From positions 1,089,713-1,153,712 of the forward strand of contig JAQFVV010000282.1 of assembly GCA_028023455.1 (NCBI GenBank): a DNA stretch of 64,000 nt. The letters run 5' to 3'. Shown here in pieces: positions 1 through 12,901 of this stretch; the first letter of the stretch is position 1; every line of letters starts with the position of its first letter. This DNA comes from Epiperipatus broadwayi. Its lineage: Eukaryota > Onychophora > Udeonychophora > Euonychophora > Peripatidae. The notes under the pieces were generated by a model. That model searched no databases. It worked only from the letters and a program-made list of their open reading frames with translations, and was not told where the DNA came from. The position numbers were made by a program, and so were the translations under genes.

Positions 1-510
1 CAGCAGCAAATACTTTCCAATTTATTAAAAAATTACTTTACTTTCAGTGTCACTTATTATATACTATACTATTGCACCAGGATAGGCATGAGTAATCATA
101 ATTATCTGTATGTGGAAAATGAGGAACCAAATATATGGTAATAAAAAATAATCTGAAGATTAAATTTGATGGCATCAATTGTTTTCCCCCATTTGCCAAA
201 TCGATTAACTCTCTTAGTCATCTAAAAAGTATAATAATAATGATTAGTCCAGAGATTTTATTATCATATGCATTTTATATGTTGTTAGATAAAAAAGTTG
301 TATCCACAATAATATATTCTACAGTGTCTATTTGTAGTCACTTTTATCCTATGACGAGGATTGCTATAAACTTAATAAAATACCACATAACTCCTGCTTA
401 CACATGACACCTATTGTAAACTCTGGTAATTAATATCAAATGAGTATTTAAAAAAACAGAGAAGTAAATAATGGATGTTGGAAGGAAGACCATTATTTAT
501 TTATTTTCCA
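1..510. other. AT-rich DNA without recognised features
   Basis: I see no coding similarity, RNA gene or repeat arm here. A 90-codon open frame starting near 135 has low-complexity, AT-driven composition and no recognisable domain, so I do not call it a gene. Confidence 0.6.
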
Positions 511-513
511 TAT

Positions 514-615
514 GTCATAGCATCGGCCGGGAGGTGAACCCGCAACAACCGTCTGCAACCAACTGTTTGCTTGCAAGGTGGCTGCGCTGACCTCTCGGCT
601 AACAACGCTTGACAT
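514..615 (-). repeat. tRNA-like retroposon T1 (diverged)
   Basis: One of four copies in the window of a short GC-rich element that stands out from the AT-rich background. On the minus strand it has a Pol III A-box-like TAGCCGAGAGG and a B-box-like GGGTTCACCTCC, and it ends in CCGATGCTATGAC followed by an A-rich tail. It is more diverged than the copies at 51,960, 55,640 and 55,960. GACCATTATT (488) and GACATTATT (611) may be a decayed target-site duplication. It lies directly upstream of F1 repeat copy a. A pseudogene of one specific tRNA is possible, but I could not assign an anticodon. Confidence 0.6.
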
Positions 616-621
616 TATTCC

Positions 622-852
622 ACGTTCCAAAACTCCTCACCACAGAAAAGTCATAGGCGTAGAACTAATCTGGGAATATTGGATAGGGAAGTATGGTATA
701 AGAGATTTATTAAGCACTGCCATTTGGTATCTATTAGTTATAAAAGCTCACAGTAGGTGGCATGGTTCTAGTGAAAGAAAAATGTAATGTTGAAACAGCA
801 CTGGGTAGGTTAAAGTTATATGATAAAGTCATGTGATATTCTATTGGTTTTA
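622..852 (+). repeat. F1 repeat, old copy a (hammerhead remnant)
   Basis: A diverged copy of the F1 family; the best copy is near 57,190. The shared order is an ACTCCTCA-like stem, a degraded ribozyme core, an ACTAATCTGGGAATATTGG-like segment, then a segment resembling TTTATTAAGCACTGCC, and finally AGTCATGTGAT. The CTGANGA box is lost (CCACAGA), so no active ribozyme is expected. The next copy starts about 465 bases downstream in the same orientation. Confidence 0.5.
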
Positions 853-1087
853 TATTAATCCTGGCCACAGAACAAAAGTCCCTATGATTGTTTAAAAAAA
901 CTAGATATCATAATATATAATACTGAACTGATTTCAGATCTGTATGATTATAGAAGCAAGTTGGCTTAAGATTGAAAACATTTATATGTTTTTCAATTTT
1001 GGCCGATAGTCTGATAGTAAAATAGAGAGAAGTAAATGACGTCTGCTGAAAGGAGAGTGCATTAGATTCCAAAAGTCAAGGAACACT

Positions 1088-1330
1088 GTTCCAAGATACA
1101 AAGCTCCTCTGTCATAAAAGCCATAAGCATGAAAGTAGTGTGGGGATATTGAATTGGGTAACACTAGATAGGAATTTATTAAGCACTACCAGCTGTTATC
1201 TGTTAATAGTTACTAAAGTTTGCAGTAGATTGTATAGTTGTAATGAAAGCTAAAAGTATGCTGCTGTAACAGCAGGTATAAGCTGAAATCACAGGACAGT
1301 CATGTAGTATTTTATATGTTTTATATCAAT
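1088..1330 (+). repeat. F1 repeat, old copy b (hammerhead remnant)
   Basis: A second diverged F1 copy in the same orientation as copy a. It keeps AAGCTCCTC, a core remnant (CTGTCAT ... GCATGAAA) and GTGGGGATATTG, matching the F1 hammerhead region at 57,251-57,300. Downstream it shares CACTAGATAGGAATTTATTA and the CAGTCATGT segment with copy a. The two copies may be units of a decayed head-to-tail array. Confidence 0.5.
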
Positions 1331-1482
1331 ATCATCTTGGAATGTGGCTGCCTAATGTAGTTGTTAGTGATGCTTACATACTTCCCTCATTACCCTAATA
1401 AAATATATATTAAAATTAATTTTCTTTTTCTTTCTTTTCTTATGTATTGATTTCTACTTTTACATATAATACCATTAACAAC

Positions 1483-1603
1483 TAAGTGGGGGGGAGGGGA
1501 AGGGGGGTTCAGGAGGAGAGGGGGGGAGGGGAGACAGATGGTCAGTCCTCGGAGAGGGGGATAGGAAGGGGAATCGGTCTGGGGGGGAGGAAGGAAGGAG
1601 AGT
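1483..1603 (+). repeat. G-rich purine tract
   Basis: About 120 bases that are almost all G and A on the plus strand, with many runs of 3 to 7 G, in otherwise AT-rich DNA. Runs this dense can fold into G-quadruplexes. The tract ends five bases before a hairpin repeat. The 75-residue open frame across it is glycine/arginine-rich only because of this composition, so I do not call a gene. Confidence 0.75.
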
Positions 1604-1607
1604 GGTT

Positions 1608-1758
1608 AACTTTCTTAAATACTTTAACTATTTATATATCAAAATTTTATTTTATTTATTTGGATATTGTAACTCTGATGATGCCTGCAGGACAGTCGAA
1701 ACTGTTAGAATAAAGTTTTGATATAAAAAATAGTATTGTTAAAGTGTTTAAGAAAGTT
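1608..1758 (+). repeat. Hairpin repeat with hammerhead-like core at its tip
   Basis: Arms at 1,608-1,652 and 1,710-1,758 are imperfect inverted repeats (AACTTTCTTAAATACTTTAA against its complement). Near the tip lies CTGATGA (1,675-1,681), a potential stem II (683-687 with 693-697, four of five pairs, loop CAGGA) and GAAA (1,698-1,701). This matches the CUGANGA / stem II / GAAA layout of a hammerhead. An unpaired U follows the first box and stem I next to the core is weak, so it is probably inactive. The same motif occurs in both arms of the foldback element at 32.7-33.8 kb. Confidence 0.6.
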
Positions 1759-1759
1759 T

Positions 1760-3515
1760 GTAAATGGTATGATATTAAAATTCACAAATGTGATTTCATC
1801 TAATTACACAAATAGACCTTCTCAAGTAGAAATACACTACATCACACATACATATTGTATCCTTTTTATTAGGTCTAAATAGGCTTTGAAAGTCAATTTC
1901 TTAAAAAAATTTAAATTAAAGGAAACTTAAGTATTGTAAGTGATATAGCACTGTTAATAGGGTTTTTAAAACTTTGTTAAAATGAAGTTAAAGGTTATAA
2001 AATATTTAAAAGCTATGATAAAATGTTAAAATCATAAAGTAAAAATTAAATATTATAATTTTGTATGGTTGGGAGAACTGGCCATAGTGAGAATAATGAA
2101 AATTATGTATTAAAAGTCTTATTAAACAAGATGTTGAAAACTAATTTTTAAATAATGATTAAAACTTAATGTATTTTAATAAAAGTAGATTTAAATTTAT
2201 ATTATAATTGTTTACTAAAAGTTTTAGTATTTTGTGGAATATACAAGTGTATTCAATTTTATTTATTGTTTAAATAATGTCAAAATTTATTATTCAAAAT
2301 TTTGTCAATTATAATATTTTGTAGTTAAATATTTAATTAATCTCATTTCAGACAATGAATATAAAAAATTGCAACATTTATGTCTGGAATTACAATCATG
2401 TGACTAACAATGCATGTATTTTTTTGTGTGCTTGCAAGGGTTTTAAAGAAAATTTCAAATTACTTTTAGAATTGTTTTAAAAAAATTGAAAACATTTGAA
2501 TATCCTAAAAATAAATATAGGAAATTATTTAATTAGTTGTCTTTAAAATAGTTGTAATTAATAAAGATAAACTAAAAAAAATAGATACATTAAAGTTAAG
2601 TATTAGATAAATTGATAAAGTATTATTTAAAATATGTTATTTTAAAGTGTTTAATTTGTTTAGGTATAATTATAAAATTAATTTAGAATTAAATATTATC
2701 ATAATATTAATTATAAAAGTGTGAAATTGACGATTATGTAAATTAGTTTTGTAAGCTGAGGGTCAAGTAACCAATCAGATTGTAAGTTAGAGCTGGTATA
2801 TAAATGAATGCTCTCACTACATCTTTTATTTTTTTATTATTTTTAAATAGTACCCGGTATATTATTAAAAGAGTCAATTAGTCTCAATTTTTAAATTTTT
2901 ATTATTTTAAAAAGTATAAAGGATTATAAAATTTATTAAGTTAAAATAAGAATGTTTCCCTAAAACCAATTAGTTTCCTATTAGTTTTTTTCTATTTAAA
3001 ACTTAAGTCAAGTTCATAGTAATTATGAAACATACACCTGAAGTAATGTGCGGGGGGGGGGGGAATTAGCTACGGAAAAAACAGTTAACAGAGGAAAGTA
3101 TAATTTTTTCTGTGCTATTTAAAAACTGTTATAATTATTTATATAAAATGCTTTGGATTTTAAAGAGAATATTATTTGGAAATATCACTTGGAGAATTAA
3201 TATGTTTGTGTATAATATTTTAAGAACTTTTAAAGATATTATTTGGATAATAAAATTACCTGAAAAAGACTGAAACTAAATGTTTCTTTAAAGTTACGAA
3301 AGTATTTTCAAGATGAAATTATAGTATAAAAAAATAGATTGTTCTTTATTATACTATTGACTATATATTTTAAAAGTACAACAATTTTTAAAAAATATTT
3401 ATTTAAAAGTTATTTAAATCTTTTTGGAAAAATGATGAAAAGTAAAAGACAAATGTTATTATGAATATAATTATTTTGACAAGTTATTGTCAAAATACGT
3501 AAATATTTTGATATA
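1760..3515. other. AT-rich DNA with a poly-G run
   Basis: Mostly A/T runs with no coding similarity. A G-run lies at about 3,051-3,063. A segment at about 3,140-3,245 (TATAAAATGCTTTGGATTTT and following) recurs at about 4,646-4,750, just outside the DNA transposon at 3,516-4,636. It is therefore a direct repeat flanking that element. Confidence 0.5.
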
Positions 3516-4636
3516 CACCTGGGTCTCATTTTACGCGGATTTATTTAACACGATTTTGACGTTACGCGATTCATGTTTCTTCGGAAGTTGAACTCCGATA
3601 ATGCGCTATTACTTTAAATAATAAATTTCACGCACTTACGTCATATTGAAAGTAATAGCACATTATTGGAATTCGACTTTCATCTTAGTAATTTCAATAT
3701 TTTCAGTGCTTTATAATAGTACTGTATAGATTTTATGCAATAAAGAAGTTCATAATTCACTTACAATCAGGACTTCCACATTTTATGTATACACACATTA
3801 AATTTTACAAGATTATAATGTAAATGTTCAAATGTTTGTGTCAAACACTTGTATGTTGTTGATTTTGCATTTTAAATCATATTCTGTTTTTGCTTTTTAA
3901 AAAAAAGTACGTAATCAATTATTAATCATTTAGTGTCTGCAAGTTTATTTTTAAAAGGTGAATAATAGCAGTGGGCACAATTATATTGGACAATTAAAAA
4001 TTTAAATCTGATTTTTAATTGTAATTAACAATTTAAAAATTACTGTAAGGCGACCTGAAATTAATGTGATGTGAAACGAAATTTGATTTTTAAACGGAAT
4101 TGAAAATTAAAAAATTAAAGACAAAAATAAGAATTTAATTTTTAGTTGTTAGATTAATTACTAATTACGTTGTCACCAGAAAACCATTAACACAACATGA
4201 GAGTGAAGTTGGCACTAGTTGTATTTCCTCTTGTGAAGAATCTGATGTTTTACCGGTTTGAAACGAACCTGTTTATCGGCAAGTAGCGATAATTATTAAA
4301 AACCGTATAAAAATATGTCAATTACTGTACTGTAAATTATGCATAAAAATATATGTTTTGAATAAAATTAAATATTATAGTTATAAAAAAAAAAAGTTTG
4401 TCTTGTATCAATTTTTTTCAAATTTGAAAATTTTTATTAGTCATATTTTATTTCCTTATTTTTTTTTTGCGTGAATTTTAAAGTAATTTTACGTTGGTGC
4501 TTTGCTTTTATGCGATTTTTGAAAAATCACAGTCCGTATCCCTCTTTTTCAAGGTAAGTTACGTCTATTTTTGTGCGATTTCTTTTGCGCGTGTTTTCTG
4601 AGGAACCTATCTATCACGTAAAACGAGACCCAGGTG
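3516..4636. mobile_element. TA-flanked DNA transposon with terminal inverted repeats
   Basis: The ends are inverted: CACCTGGGTCTCATTTTACG at 3,516 and its near-perfect complement finishing at 4,636 (CGTAAAACGAGACCCAGGTG). A TA dinucleotide lies immediately outside each end, the target duplication typical of Tc1/mariner/pogo elements. Subterminal TTTACGCG-type and ATGCGATTTTT motifs resemble pogo/Tigger ends. A second inverted repeat (about 3,588-3,615 against 3,645-3,672) lies inside the left end. I see no transposase frame in the 1.1 kb, so it looks non-autonomous. Confidence 0.75.
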
Positions 4637-4639
4637 TAA

Positions 4640-7600
4640 ATATTATATAAAATGCTTTGGATTTTAAAAAGGAGATTATTTGGAAATACCATTCAGAGAA
4701 TTAATATGTTTGGGATAATATTTTAAAAATTTTAAAAATTTTTTTGGAAAAAAAAAATAATAAAAACTTGTTCTATTAAATATACGTCAAAAGGAAAATA
4801 AATAGATAATAAAAATAAATATTATCAGGACTAAATAAATAACCTAGGGAATATTTAAATATAAAATTATTTATTACTACATATCTGCATTGTGAGATAA
4901 TATTTTTAAGAAATGCCTATTTTCTGCTAGCATATGGCCTGATTTTGAATGGCCATTTATGATGCATCTTTAAGCCGATAGAATTCACGTGAACAGAAAA
5001 CACTGGAACTTATCTATAGGAAATATTTTTTTAAAGTGATATCACAATTAATAATTGTTATCCTGAGAGAGCAACAGATAAAAGACTATATTTAAAGACT
5101 TTCAAGAATAGGATGAACAATACATTTTCAAATTTTCTTGGCTTTAAAAGTCAACAGTATTTTTTTTTTTTTTGTGAGTTTACGCGCCGTGGAAGAAGAG
5201 AGAGCTTGGTGTTAGAAAAACTTTTAGACAATATTTGTCGCATAGCAACTGCTGAGGTTCCCTTTTGAAGCATTGAATTGAAATAAAGGACTTTTAGTTT
5301 GAACTTTATTGGAGAACAAACATGAATTGGATTATGTAAATTTAGTTTTAATTATTATTTTAAATATACTAACTTTAGTATTAGAATTTGTTGTATAGGA
5401 TAAGAAAGGTTATATTTTTTTAAATATTATTTTTTATTATTATTCTAACACCATTAATTTTTTTTTTTTTTTAAATCTTTTGATATTTTAAAAGTTTTTT
5501 TGCAAACATTTTAAGTATAATAGTTGGTGAATTGGATGGTATTTTTGATTAATATGTTTTTCTTATGCTGAATTTGGACCAGAAGACATCTAAAATAATG
5601 ATTTGCAAGTCGAAGAGTCACTAGGTAATTTATAAGTGTTTAATTATCATATGATGTACATTTTATTTTATTTATTTTTTCTTGAGTTGCTTGGAATATT
5701 TTTGAGATATTGCTTTTATCATATGAATGTATGAACATGAATATGTGCGTGTTAATTACACATACAGATTTTTTTATTATTATTATTCTGAGATATAAGC
5801 TATGATTTAAAAAAAAAGAGATATGCATACATTTTCTTTCATATATTACAATGTTTAATATAATGTATTGATGCTTATAATTTTTCATGATTCTTTACTA
5901 AATGAACCATACTTTTTAAATATTTGAATATTGATTTTAATGTTTTAAGATCAAAGTCATTTGTATTTTTGTCGCTGAGTTTTTAAGTGAATAAAACCTT
6001 TTTCTTATAGTAGTTCTGGATTGATAATAACATATAACATATGTTAACTTTGTTATTAAGAGTAACACTAGTTATTTTGCGATGTGGATTGTTAGATCTA
6101 TTTTGGAGTTTTAATTGGTAGTGACACGGAAGTATATAAAAAAACCTTGGATTTTATGTTAGTAGTTTTATGAAAGTACATTTAACGGTATGCTGTGTCT
6201 TGTATGTATTTTCCGTGGGCAGTGTTTGATATTTTTGTATTTTAAAATGATCTGTAAGAGCTGAATAGATAGCCTGGACATTATTTTAAGGTATTGGAAA
6301 AAAGTCATACCTATTCTTTCACACTGTTTCCATGTGGATTATTAAATATATTTTGTACTAGTCATTCCTTCATGTCCTGTGCATCGTATCGCTATCTTAA
6401 TTTCAATAGTTATTACATCATATAGCATAGTATCTTATGAAAGAAGAAGAATAAATAATTTAAAATTGATGTATTGTTTTTCAAAAAGAAGTAAGATAGG
6501 TTTTTCTTGTTTGGATTAAGATGAAATACAAATGAAATTGAATGACAATGTTGGTAGTAAAGTAAAAAAGAATCATATTTTTTTCATACTTTTATTAAAC
6601 TATTTTTGATGATAAAAGAAATTACAATTATTCATGATGTTTTTTAAATAATTTTGATATTTTGATTTTTTACAAATCAATGCATATTTTAAGAAAATGA
6701 AACATCAAAATGAATAACACAAAGTGTGATGAAGGCTTGTATTTTATGAACATTATATTTTTTTAAGAACACAAGAAATACATATAAGAATTTTGAGAAT
6801 GGAGTCAAGCAAAAAGTATCTAGTATAACATCAACAATATTTTTGTTAAATTCAATTTTCATTTATTGGACGAATCTTAAAACATATTTTCAAAATGAAC
6901 ATTATTTTAAGTACAGTATTTATATTTTTGTGTACATTTATTAAAGCTGTATTGTCTATTTACTTAATTAGCAAACGATTTCATTAGACTAGAAAGTGTA
7001 GGTCTAAATTAATATTTTATTTTATACTATGTATGATAAATAATGCGTAAGCCAGTGTGAAGGCTTATTTACTTTCTGATTTTTATATAGTTGAAAGGTG
7101 TAACTCAATCTTACTTTAGCTAAATTTATATTTTGTTAGATTTATTTAGTAAAACTTACAAATATTGTAAATAGTTTTGTTTTAATGAAAAGTATAATAA
7201 ATTTGTTAAACTTGCTTTCAAACCTAAACGCTTACGACTGGCTTAGATACATAGAAAGAAAAGTAGAGAAAAGAGTGGCCACCCTTTTCTCGTAAAATCT
7301 TTGTTGTGTGTTTAGGTTTGGATGTCATTTGGACAGCTATCCATGACATCTGATTGGCTGTCAGTTAAGTGTTATAACGAGCGCTAGAGATTTGGCAATA
7401 TCTCAATTTATTTCAATTTTAAACTTGTTTTTATAAATCTCTGTATTATGTTGATTGATTTATTCATTATCACAAATACATGATTAACAGAATCCAAAAT
7501 AAATATGATACATTTGCACAGTATAAATAAATTACTCATTTTTAAGAAATAATAATTATCCAGAATATGTTATTTAAATAATTTTTCTTTTGCAATAATA

Positions 7601-8340
7601 TTATTATAGTCATAATTGATCACACAATTTACTGCATAGAATTTAATATTGTTTGTTGTCACATATTTTCAGATTATACCATATTAAGATGCTACATGAG
7701 AAATAAAAGAATTATATTATTAATATTAGTCATTATTATTAGTTGTCATAGTATTAAATAGTAGATAGGATTAATAATTATGTAATTAGGAGTAGGAATA
7801 TTATTATTTATTATTATTGTTTAGGTGTAGTTAGGAAAGATACAAAATCCCTTATCATACTTGGCTACGGGAGCTATTTTAAAATTGATTAGATTTATTT
7901 TTCAAGAACCAGAGATTATTATAATTATATTTTTAGTAGAAGAGATTAGTTTAGTAATATTATACTAAATTACTTATTATTTTTAAAGTCTTAAGAATAC
8001 TATGAATTTATTATTATTTATTTGAAATAAAGGGGGATAGTGTTCCTATGCCATTGAGATTATATCCTGTGGGATATAGGCTCAATATAATTCTTTACTG
8101 CTTTATCTTCACTAAATTGTCTCATGATATTATTAGTATTTTGTTAATTTAATTTTCATGAATCTAAACATATATTATTTATTAATTAGTTAGAGCTAGT
8201 CGAATGGTAGAAATTATTATAGGATATCTTTATTATTTATTATATTAAGATTATAAGTATTTTAGCTGGAGCATTATTATTTTATTTGAGCTAGTTTTAT
8301 TTTCCATTTATTGTATTGACCGAAAGGTGAGGGTACAATA
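4640..8340. other. AT-rich DNA, minor repeats only
   Basis: Long A/T stretches with no recognisable coding region. Small structures: an 11-base perfect inverted repeat (CAAACCTAAAC at 7,219 and its complement at 7,310) around a slightly GC-richer block at 7,205-7,400, and a short palindromic block at about 8,058-8,092. Confidence 0.5.
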
Positions 8341-8355
8341 TATATACAAGAGGGA

Positions 8356-8522
8356 TCAATCCCATAATTCATATCAAAAACGAACTATCTTTAATATCAA
8401 AGAAAGTTTCCATAAGATTAATGACTTTCAATGATAAATGTGAAATCTGAGGCTATCTATTTTAAAGAAAACTTCCTTTTATATTAAAGTATTTGGTTTT
8501 TTGATATGAATTATGGGATTGA
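8356..8522. repeat. Short hairpin repeat (MITE-like)
   Basis: Perfect 25-base inverted arms (8,356-8,380 and 8,498-8,522; key part CCCATAATTCATATC) around about 117 bases of spacer. The size and structure suit a small foldback or MITE-type element. No clear target-site duplication, and no second copy in the window. Confidence 0.6.
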
Positions 8523-8524
8523 GT

Positions 8525-10200
8525 CCTATTTTACATGTGTTGTTTTTAGTTGATTTTGACATGCGAAGGTCTATTTATAATATAGTAAATGAAACCATGG
8601 TAGTAAAAAAATTTAATATAAGTTTTATTATTTTGCTAGTACTTAATGCTATATGATTTTAAATAATAAAATGTTAAAAAAACATAAAATAATTAAAGAA
8701 AGCAAGGAAAAAAAATAGAAGCTGAAAAAAAAAATTAAGATTTTCCAGATTATTTATTAGGGTCAAGGCAATAAAAATCATTCGATGTAAAAGTTCTACT
8801 TTCCTACTTTTTCAGGTGCGCGCGTGTGTGTGTGTATAAAAATACTTTCTTTTAAAAAGTATTTCCTTAGAATAATAAACTATACATTTGTTGCAAACAC
8901 AAACAAACAAAGAATACAATATGAAGTGACACATTTATACTAAGTAAACAATTCAGATTTACTTTTTAAATTAATATTTTATTACTTCTACCAAGAATCT
9001 GATTACCCTAACGGGAAATACTGAACTTTTATAGATTAAATGTTTGGCAACTAAGACAAAATTACTATTTATAACTTAGTAATCTCAATATTATTGATGC
9101 TGAATATTAATAATAATACTGACAACTTCTTATACTTTATTATTATTAAAAATAAGATCGCATTTTAATCCGACAGTGAAAGATGGACATTTTAATGCTA
9201 ATTTTTAAAAAAAATTGTAAACAGCTATTTAATATTTTAAGTACAGTTTTGGAAAATTACATGTTATATCTATGAACAGTAGACAATATCGATTATTTCT
9301 ATAAGTAAAATAATCAACCTAATTATATATCTTAATAAAATAAATAAACAAGCCTACCTTTCTTCCGTATCATCACTTAGTTTGCTTTAGTGCCCTCTAC
9401 CGGATTATGAATCGACTAATCTTTTTGCTACAAGGGTAAAATTAATATTGTTAAAATAATTATTTTAAAATATTTGACATTTGAAAAAAAAAATTGTATA
9501 TTACTTTAATTAAAAGGGATACTAAATTTTAGATACTAAGAATTACAAAAAATACCTTTAGGTAAATCAATGAATACTATATTTTACGACATTTTATACT
9601 CAACACAAAAATAATGGAATTTCAGTATTAATAACAAATAGAAATTTTATATAAATATATTCCTAACATAATACATAATAAGCACACTGTTTTTTTCTTT
9701 AATGTAGTGAAGTATATTGATACACATTAGACCTTTTGAAATTACGCTCAGCCAAAAAAGGTTCTGGCATTAAGCGCCTCTATCCGTAAAATTTAGCACT
9801 AACTTTTAATTTGTCGTGTATATTCTGAAAAAAAAAAAATTAATAAAATTAATATTATATATTTTTATACCTATCCTCATCATTTATTAACATAATCGAT
9901 TATAAATTTTTATTCTTTTTTTTTTCTCTCCTAATATTTAGTAATCCATTTTCTACCCTTTAATTACCTATTAATCCCTTCATTTCAATTTTTCAATTTC
10001 TCAATTTTTATCCATACTTTTCTCTTTTATTTTCTATCAATTTCAACAATTGTCACATGTATTCATGTTTTAGAGGCGCAATATTATAATAAATAGCAAA
10101 TGCATTAATTGTTACGAAGAAATACCAAACACACAAATTATAATAGCTATCAATACATCGTGGTCCAAAAATTGTGACGTGATTACTGAACTCTATAATA
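8525..10200. other. AT-rich DNA, one GT microsatellite
   Basis: A GCGCGC-(GT)n simple repeat at about 8,817-8,836. Otherwise low-complexity A/T sequence, with two slightly GC-richer spots near 9,360-9,420 and 9,750-9,800. I recognise neither. Confidence 0.5.
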
Positions 10201-10249
10201 AAAAAATTTTGTAAGACATCAAATTTACAATCGGAATTCAGAATGATTA

Positions 10250-12250
10250 TACTATTTATTTAATATATGGATTTTTTGACAACTATTAACAACTGTCGTA
10301 AATAATCTTGTACAGAATCTAGTGGGCTTTATTTGAACCTTTAATTCTGCCACTGTACAATAGATTCGATGGTCATTAATTATGTGGTTCATAATGTGTG
10401 TTCTCTCACATTTATATAAATCGGTATTTATTAAATTTCCATTTATAAAGCAGGTGAGTGCATGCCTATGGATTATCCTGATTCTATAGATGAGATTAGT
10501 TGCTTCTAGAAAGATCAAATCCATCTGACTTTATTGTTAGATCTAGGGGGGATCGTTTGAAATATCATGAGAATTCAATTTTTTACACCATAATACTTTG
10601 ATTATAAATTCTTGGTTTAACATTCAAAAGAAAGATCTTGATATGAGATGAGTTTTAGGTTATGAAACTATATCTTGATTAGCAAGTCCAATTTGCTTAA
10701 CAGTTTCCTATATATTTTTTCTAATCAACTTCTCTTCTAATTATCTGCTAGAGGAATATGTGAAAAACAGGAAGCTACTATAAAGGGCTATATTTGAGTA
10801 TACTAGTAATAATTCTCATTGAATTATTTAATGAGTACCCAAAAGTTTTTGGAAACGTTTTCTCTGAATGCAATAACCTCTAGCAGAATAAGCCAAGAGT
10901 AAAAAGCGTTTTGCAAAGTATTTGCATTGGAACCCCAAGTATGGCTAATTTTTCAAGATTATTATTTCTAAAAAATATTTTTGATCTAATAAGAACTAAA
11001 TGAGGAAAATAAATTAGAAACTACGATTCAAGGTTACTCCTATATACTATTAAGTAGGATTATGTTTCAATATATTATTGCAAAAGGTTATATGGAGATT
11101 ATGAGATGACTTCCTGTTGCTTAGATGAAATTTAATTATACTGTCTTCATTGGACTATGAATAAGATCCCAGTCTAAGATTTTGATTTTTTTCCATATTC
11201 TTATTGAGAGACTTTTCAATTTCAGGAAAGAGTTTGTTAGGGGAAGTCAAAGCAATACTATTCTCATAAATGCATTTCCTATATTCTGTTTCAGGAGATT
11301 ACTGATAAATATATTAAATAAATGAGGTAAGAAAATAAAACTCCGAGGAGGAACTTTATATAAAAGGTTTGTATTGATTAAGATTATCATTTACTGTCAC
11401 TTGAATTTTTCTATTGGGGAGCATTTTGTAAAATATATTACCGGTTTTCCTGTATTTAAAAATTTTAGAAACTTTAAGAAGTTCATTTTTCCAAACAGAA
11501 TCATAATCTTTAATTAGATCAATAATTTGAATCACTTTTTCATTTTGATTTGCTAAAAGCAAAACTGGCTCACAGCAACATTTTTCTAGCCTAAACCTAG
11601 CTTGCTCTATAAGTGAATAGCTTTTAACTATTGGAAAAATTCTTGTTAATATGATTTCTTTAAAAAGCTTGTAGAAAATGCATAATAATGATAATGGGTG
11701 ATAAAATTTTGGATCATTTTTAAGTTTATTTAGTTTACAAAGGCATAGCTTTACTTTTATGCCATGTTTTTGGAATATTATCTGTATGAATAATGTTGTT
11801 GAATATTCTGCTGTCCTAAATTTTTCAAAAACTATGGAAGTATACTGACTATTTCTAGATCTCTCCTAATTTAATAGATTCCAAAACACATTCGTGTTCA
11901 TCGACATCTACAAATTTTATTAGATTGGGGTTAATGACACATTATGAAAGAGAAGCTTTCAATTTTGATCTTATAGTACTTTTTCTTGTTCTACAAATCT
12001 TGGGTTTAGATATCTGCCATATAAGATTGGCAACCTCATTAGAAATAGAGAATAGTACAATAGTATTTTTAGAATAAGTTTATATCTATGAAGCTTTCAT
12101 AACAGTCTCTAGGCTTTATGGCTAGATCTTATAAAGTATTGCTTCATCACAATTGCTTTTCACTTTCTCTTCTAGCATCAACCAATAATTTTACAAATTT
12201 ATCACCAATTTTTGAATCATTGGTAAATAAAAATTGTCTATCAATATTTT
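10250..12250 (-). pseudogene. Decayed jockey-like LINE ORF2 (reverse transcriptase)
   Basis: Minus-strand translation gives a frameshifted, stop-filled reverse transcriptase in family order. An IP-TWHKSKAMPL-like stretch lies near 11,800 and an EQARFR-like finger near 11,600. A 68-codon frame (11,562-11,356) contains KDYDSVWKNELLKVSKIF (motif A, normally with the catalytic D in an AYD-V context) and NIFYKMLPNRKIQVTVN. A thumb-like region with AKRFLLLAYSARGYC and LPVFHIFL lies near 10,750-10,950. The 90-codon frame at 10,524-10,252 fits the cysteine/histidine end of these ORFs (TDLYKCERTHIMNHIIND). Such proteins carry endonuclease, RT and a C-terminal domain and copy the element by target-primed reverse transcription. 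The catalytic YADD box is not recognisable and the 5' part is missing. Confidence 0.65.
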
Positions 12251-12901
12251 TTCTAGTTTGTTTTAGCCTGAAATAAATTGATATTCAAAATGGATAGGCT
12301 TTCTGGTAGCTGTTATTGTGAATTTGCAAAAACTTATCATTAGAAAGGGAATTGGAGAAATTTTATTAATATTAAAAATCAATATAATGATTCCAGATAA
12401 CTTTTTAAAATTCCATCTCAGAACAGGATAATTTTCACCTATAGAAATGTGTATTCCAAGAGTGATAACACTTGGTGTATGCTATTGGCGAAAATGATTC
12501 GATAACAGCAGTTCAGCAGATAAGAGTAAGTTATTTTTGTTGAAACAAAACATAAATCAGAAATTTCTGCTTCTCATCAGCCTGAATGGAAAGTATTGTT
12601 TTATTTAACATTGTAAGATAAGTACATGTTCCATATAAAAATTGATAGGCTGGTTAATATTTATTTACATGTCCTCAAAGATTACTATGAAAATTTAAAT
12701 TTATATATACAGAAGTTATAGGAAGTTTTGGAACGAGAAGTTAGAACCAGTTTTGTACCAATAAATACAATATCAGTTTTTGCTTACCTCTGTCTTTAAA
12801 TAAATTATTAAATAATTCAAAAGACAAAATATCTGGAAAGGCTTCACATCAAATTGTGTAGAAAATTAATTGCAAAGAACCTAATTTCCTGAACTCTTAC
12901 T

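Noticed and set aside
1486-1713. Glycine/arginine-rich open frame
   Set aside because: It is the G-rich tract read as protein, then runs into the hairpin repeat.
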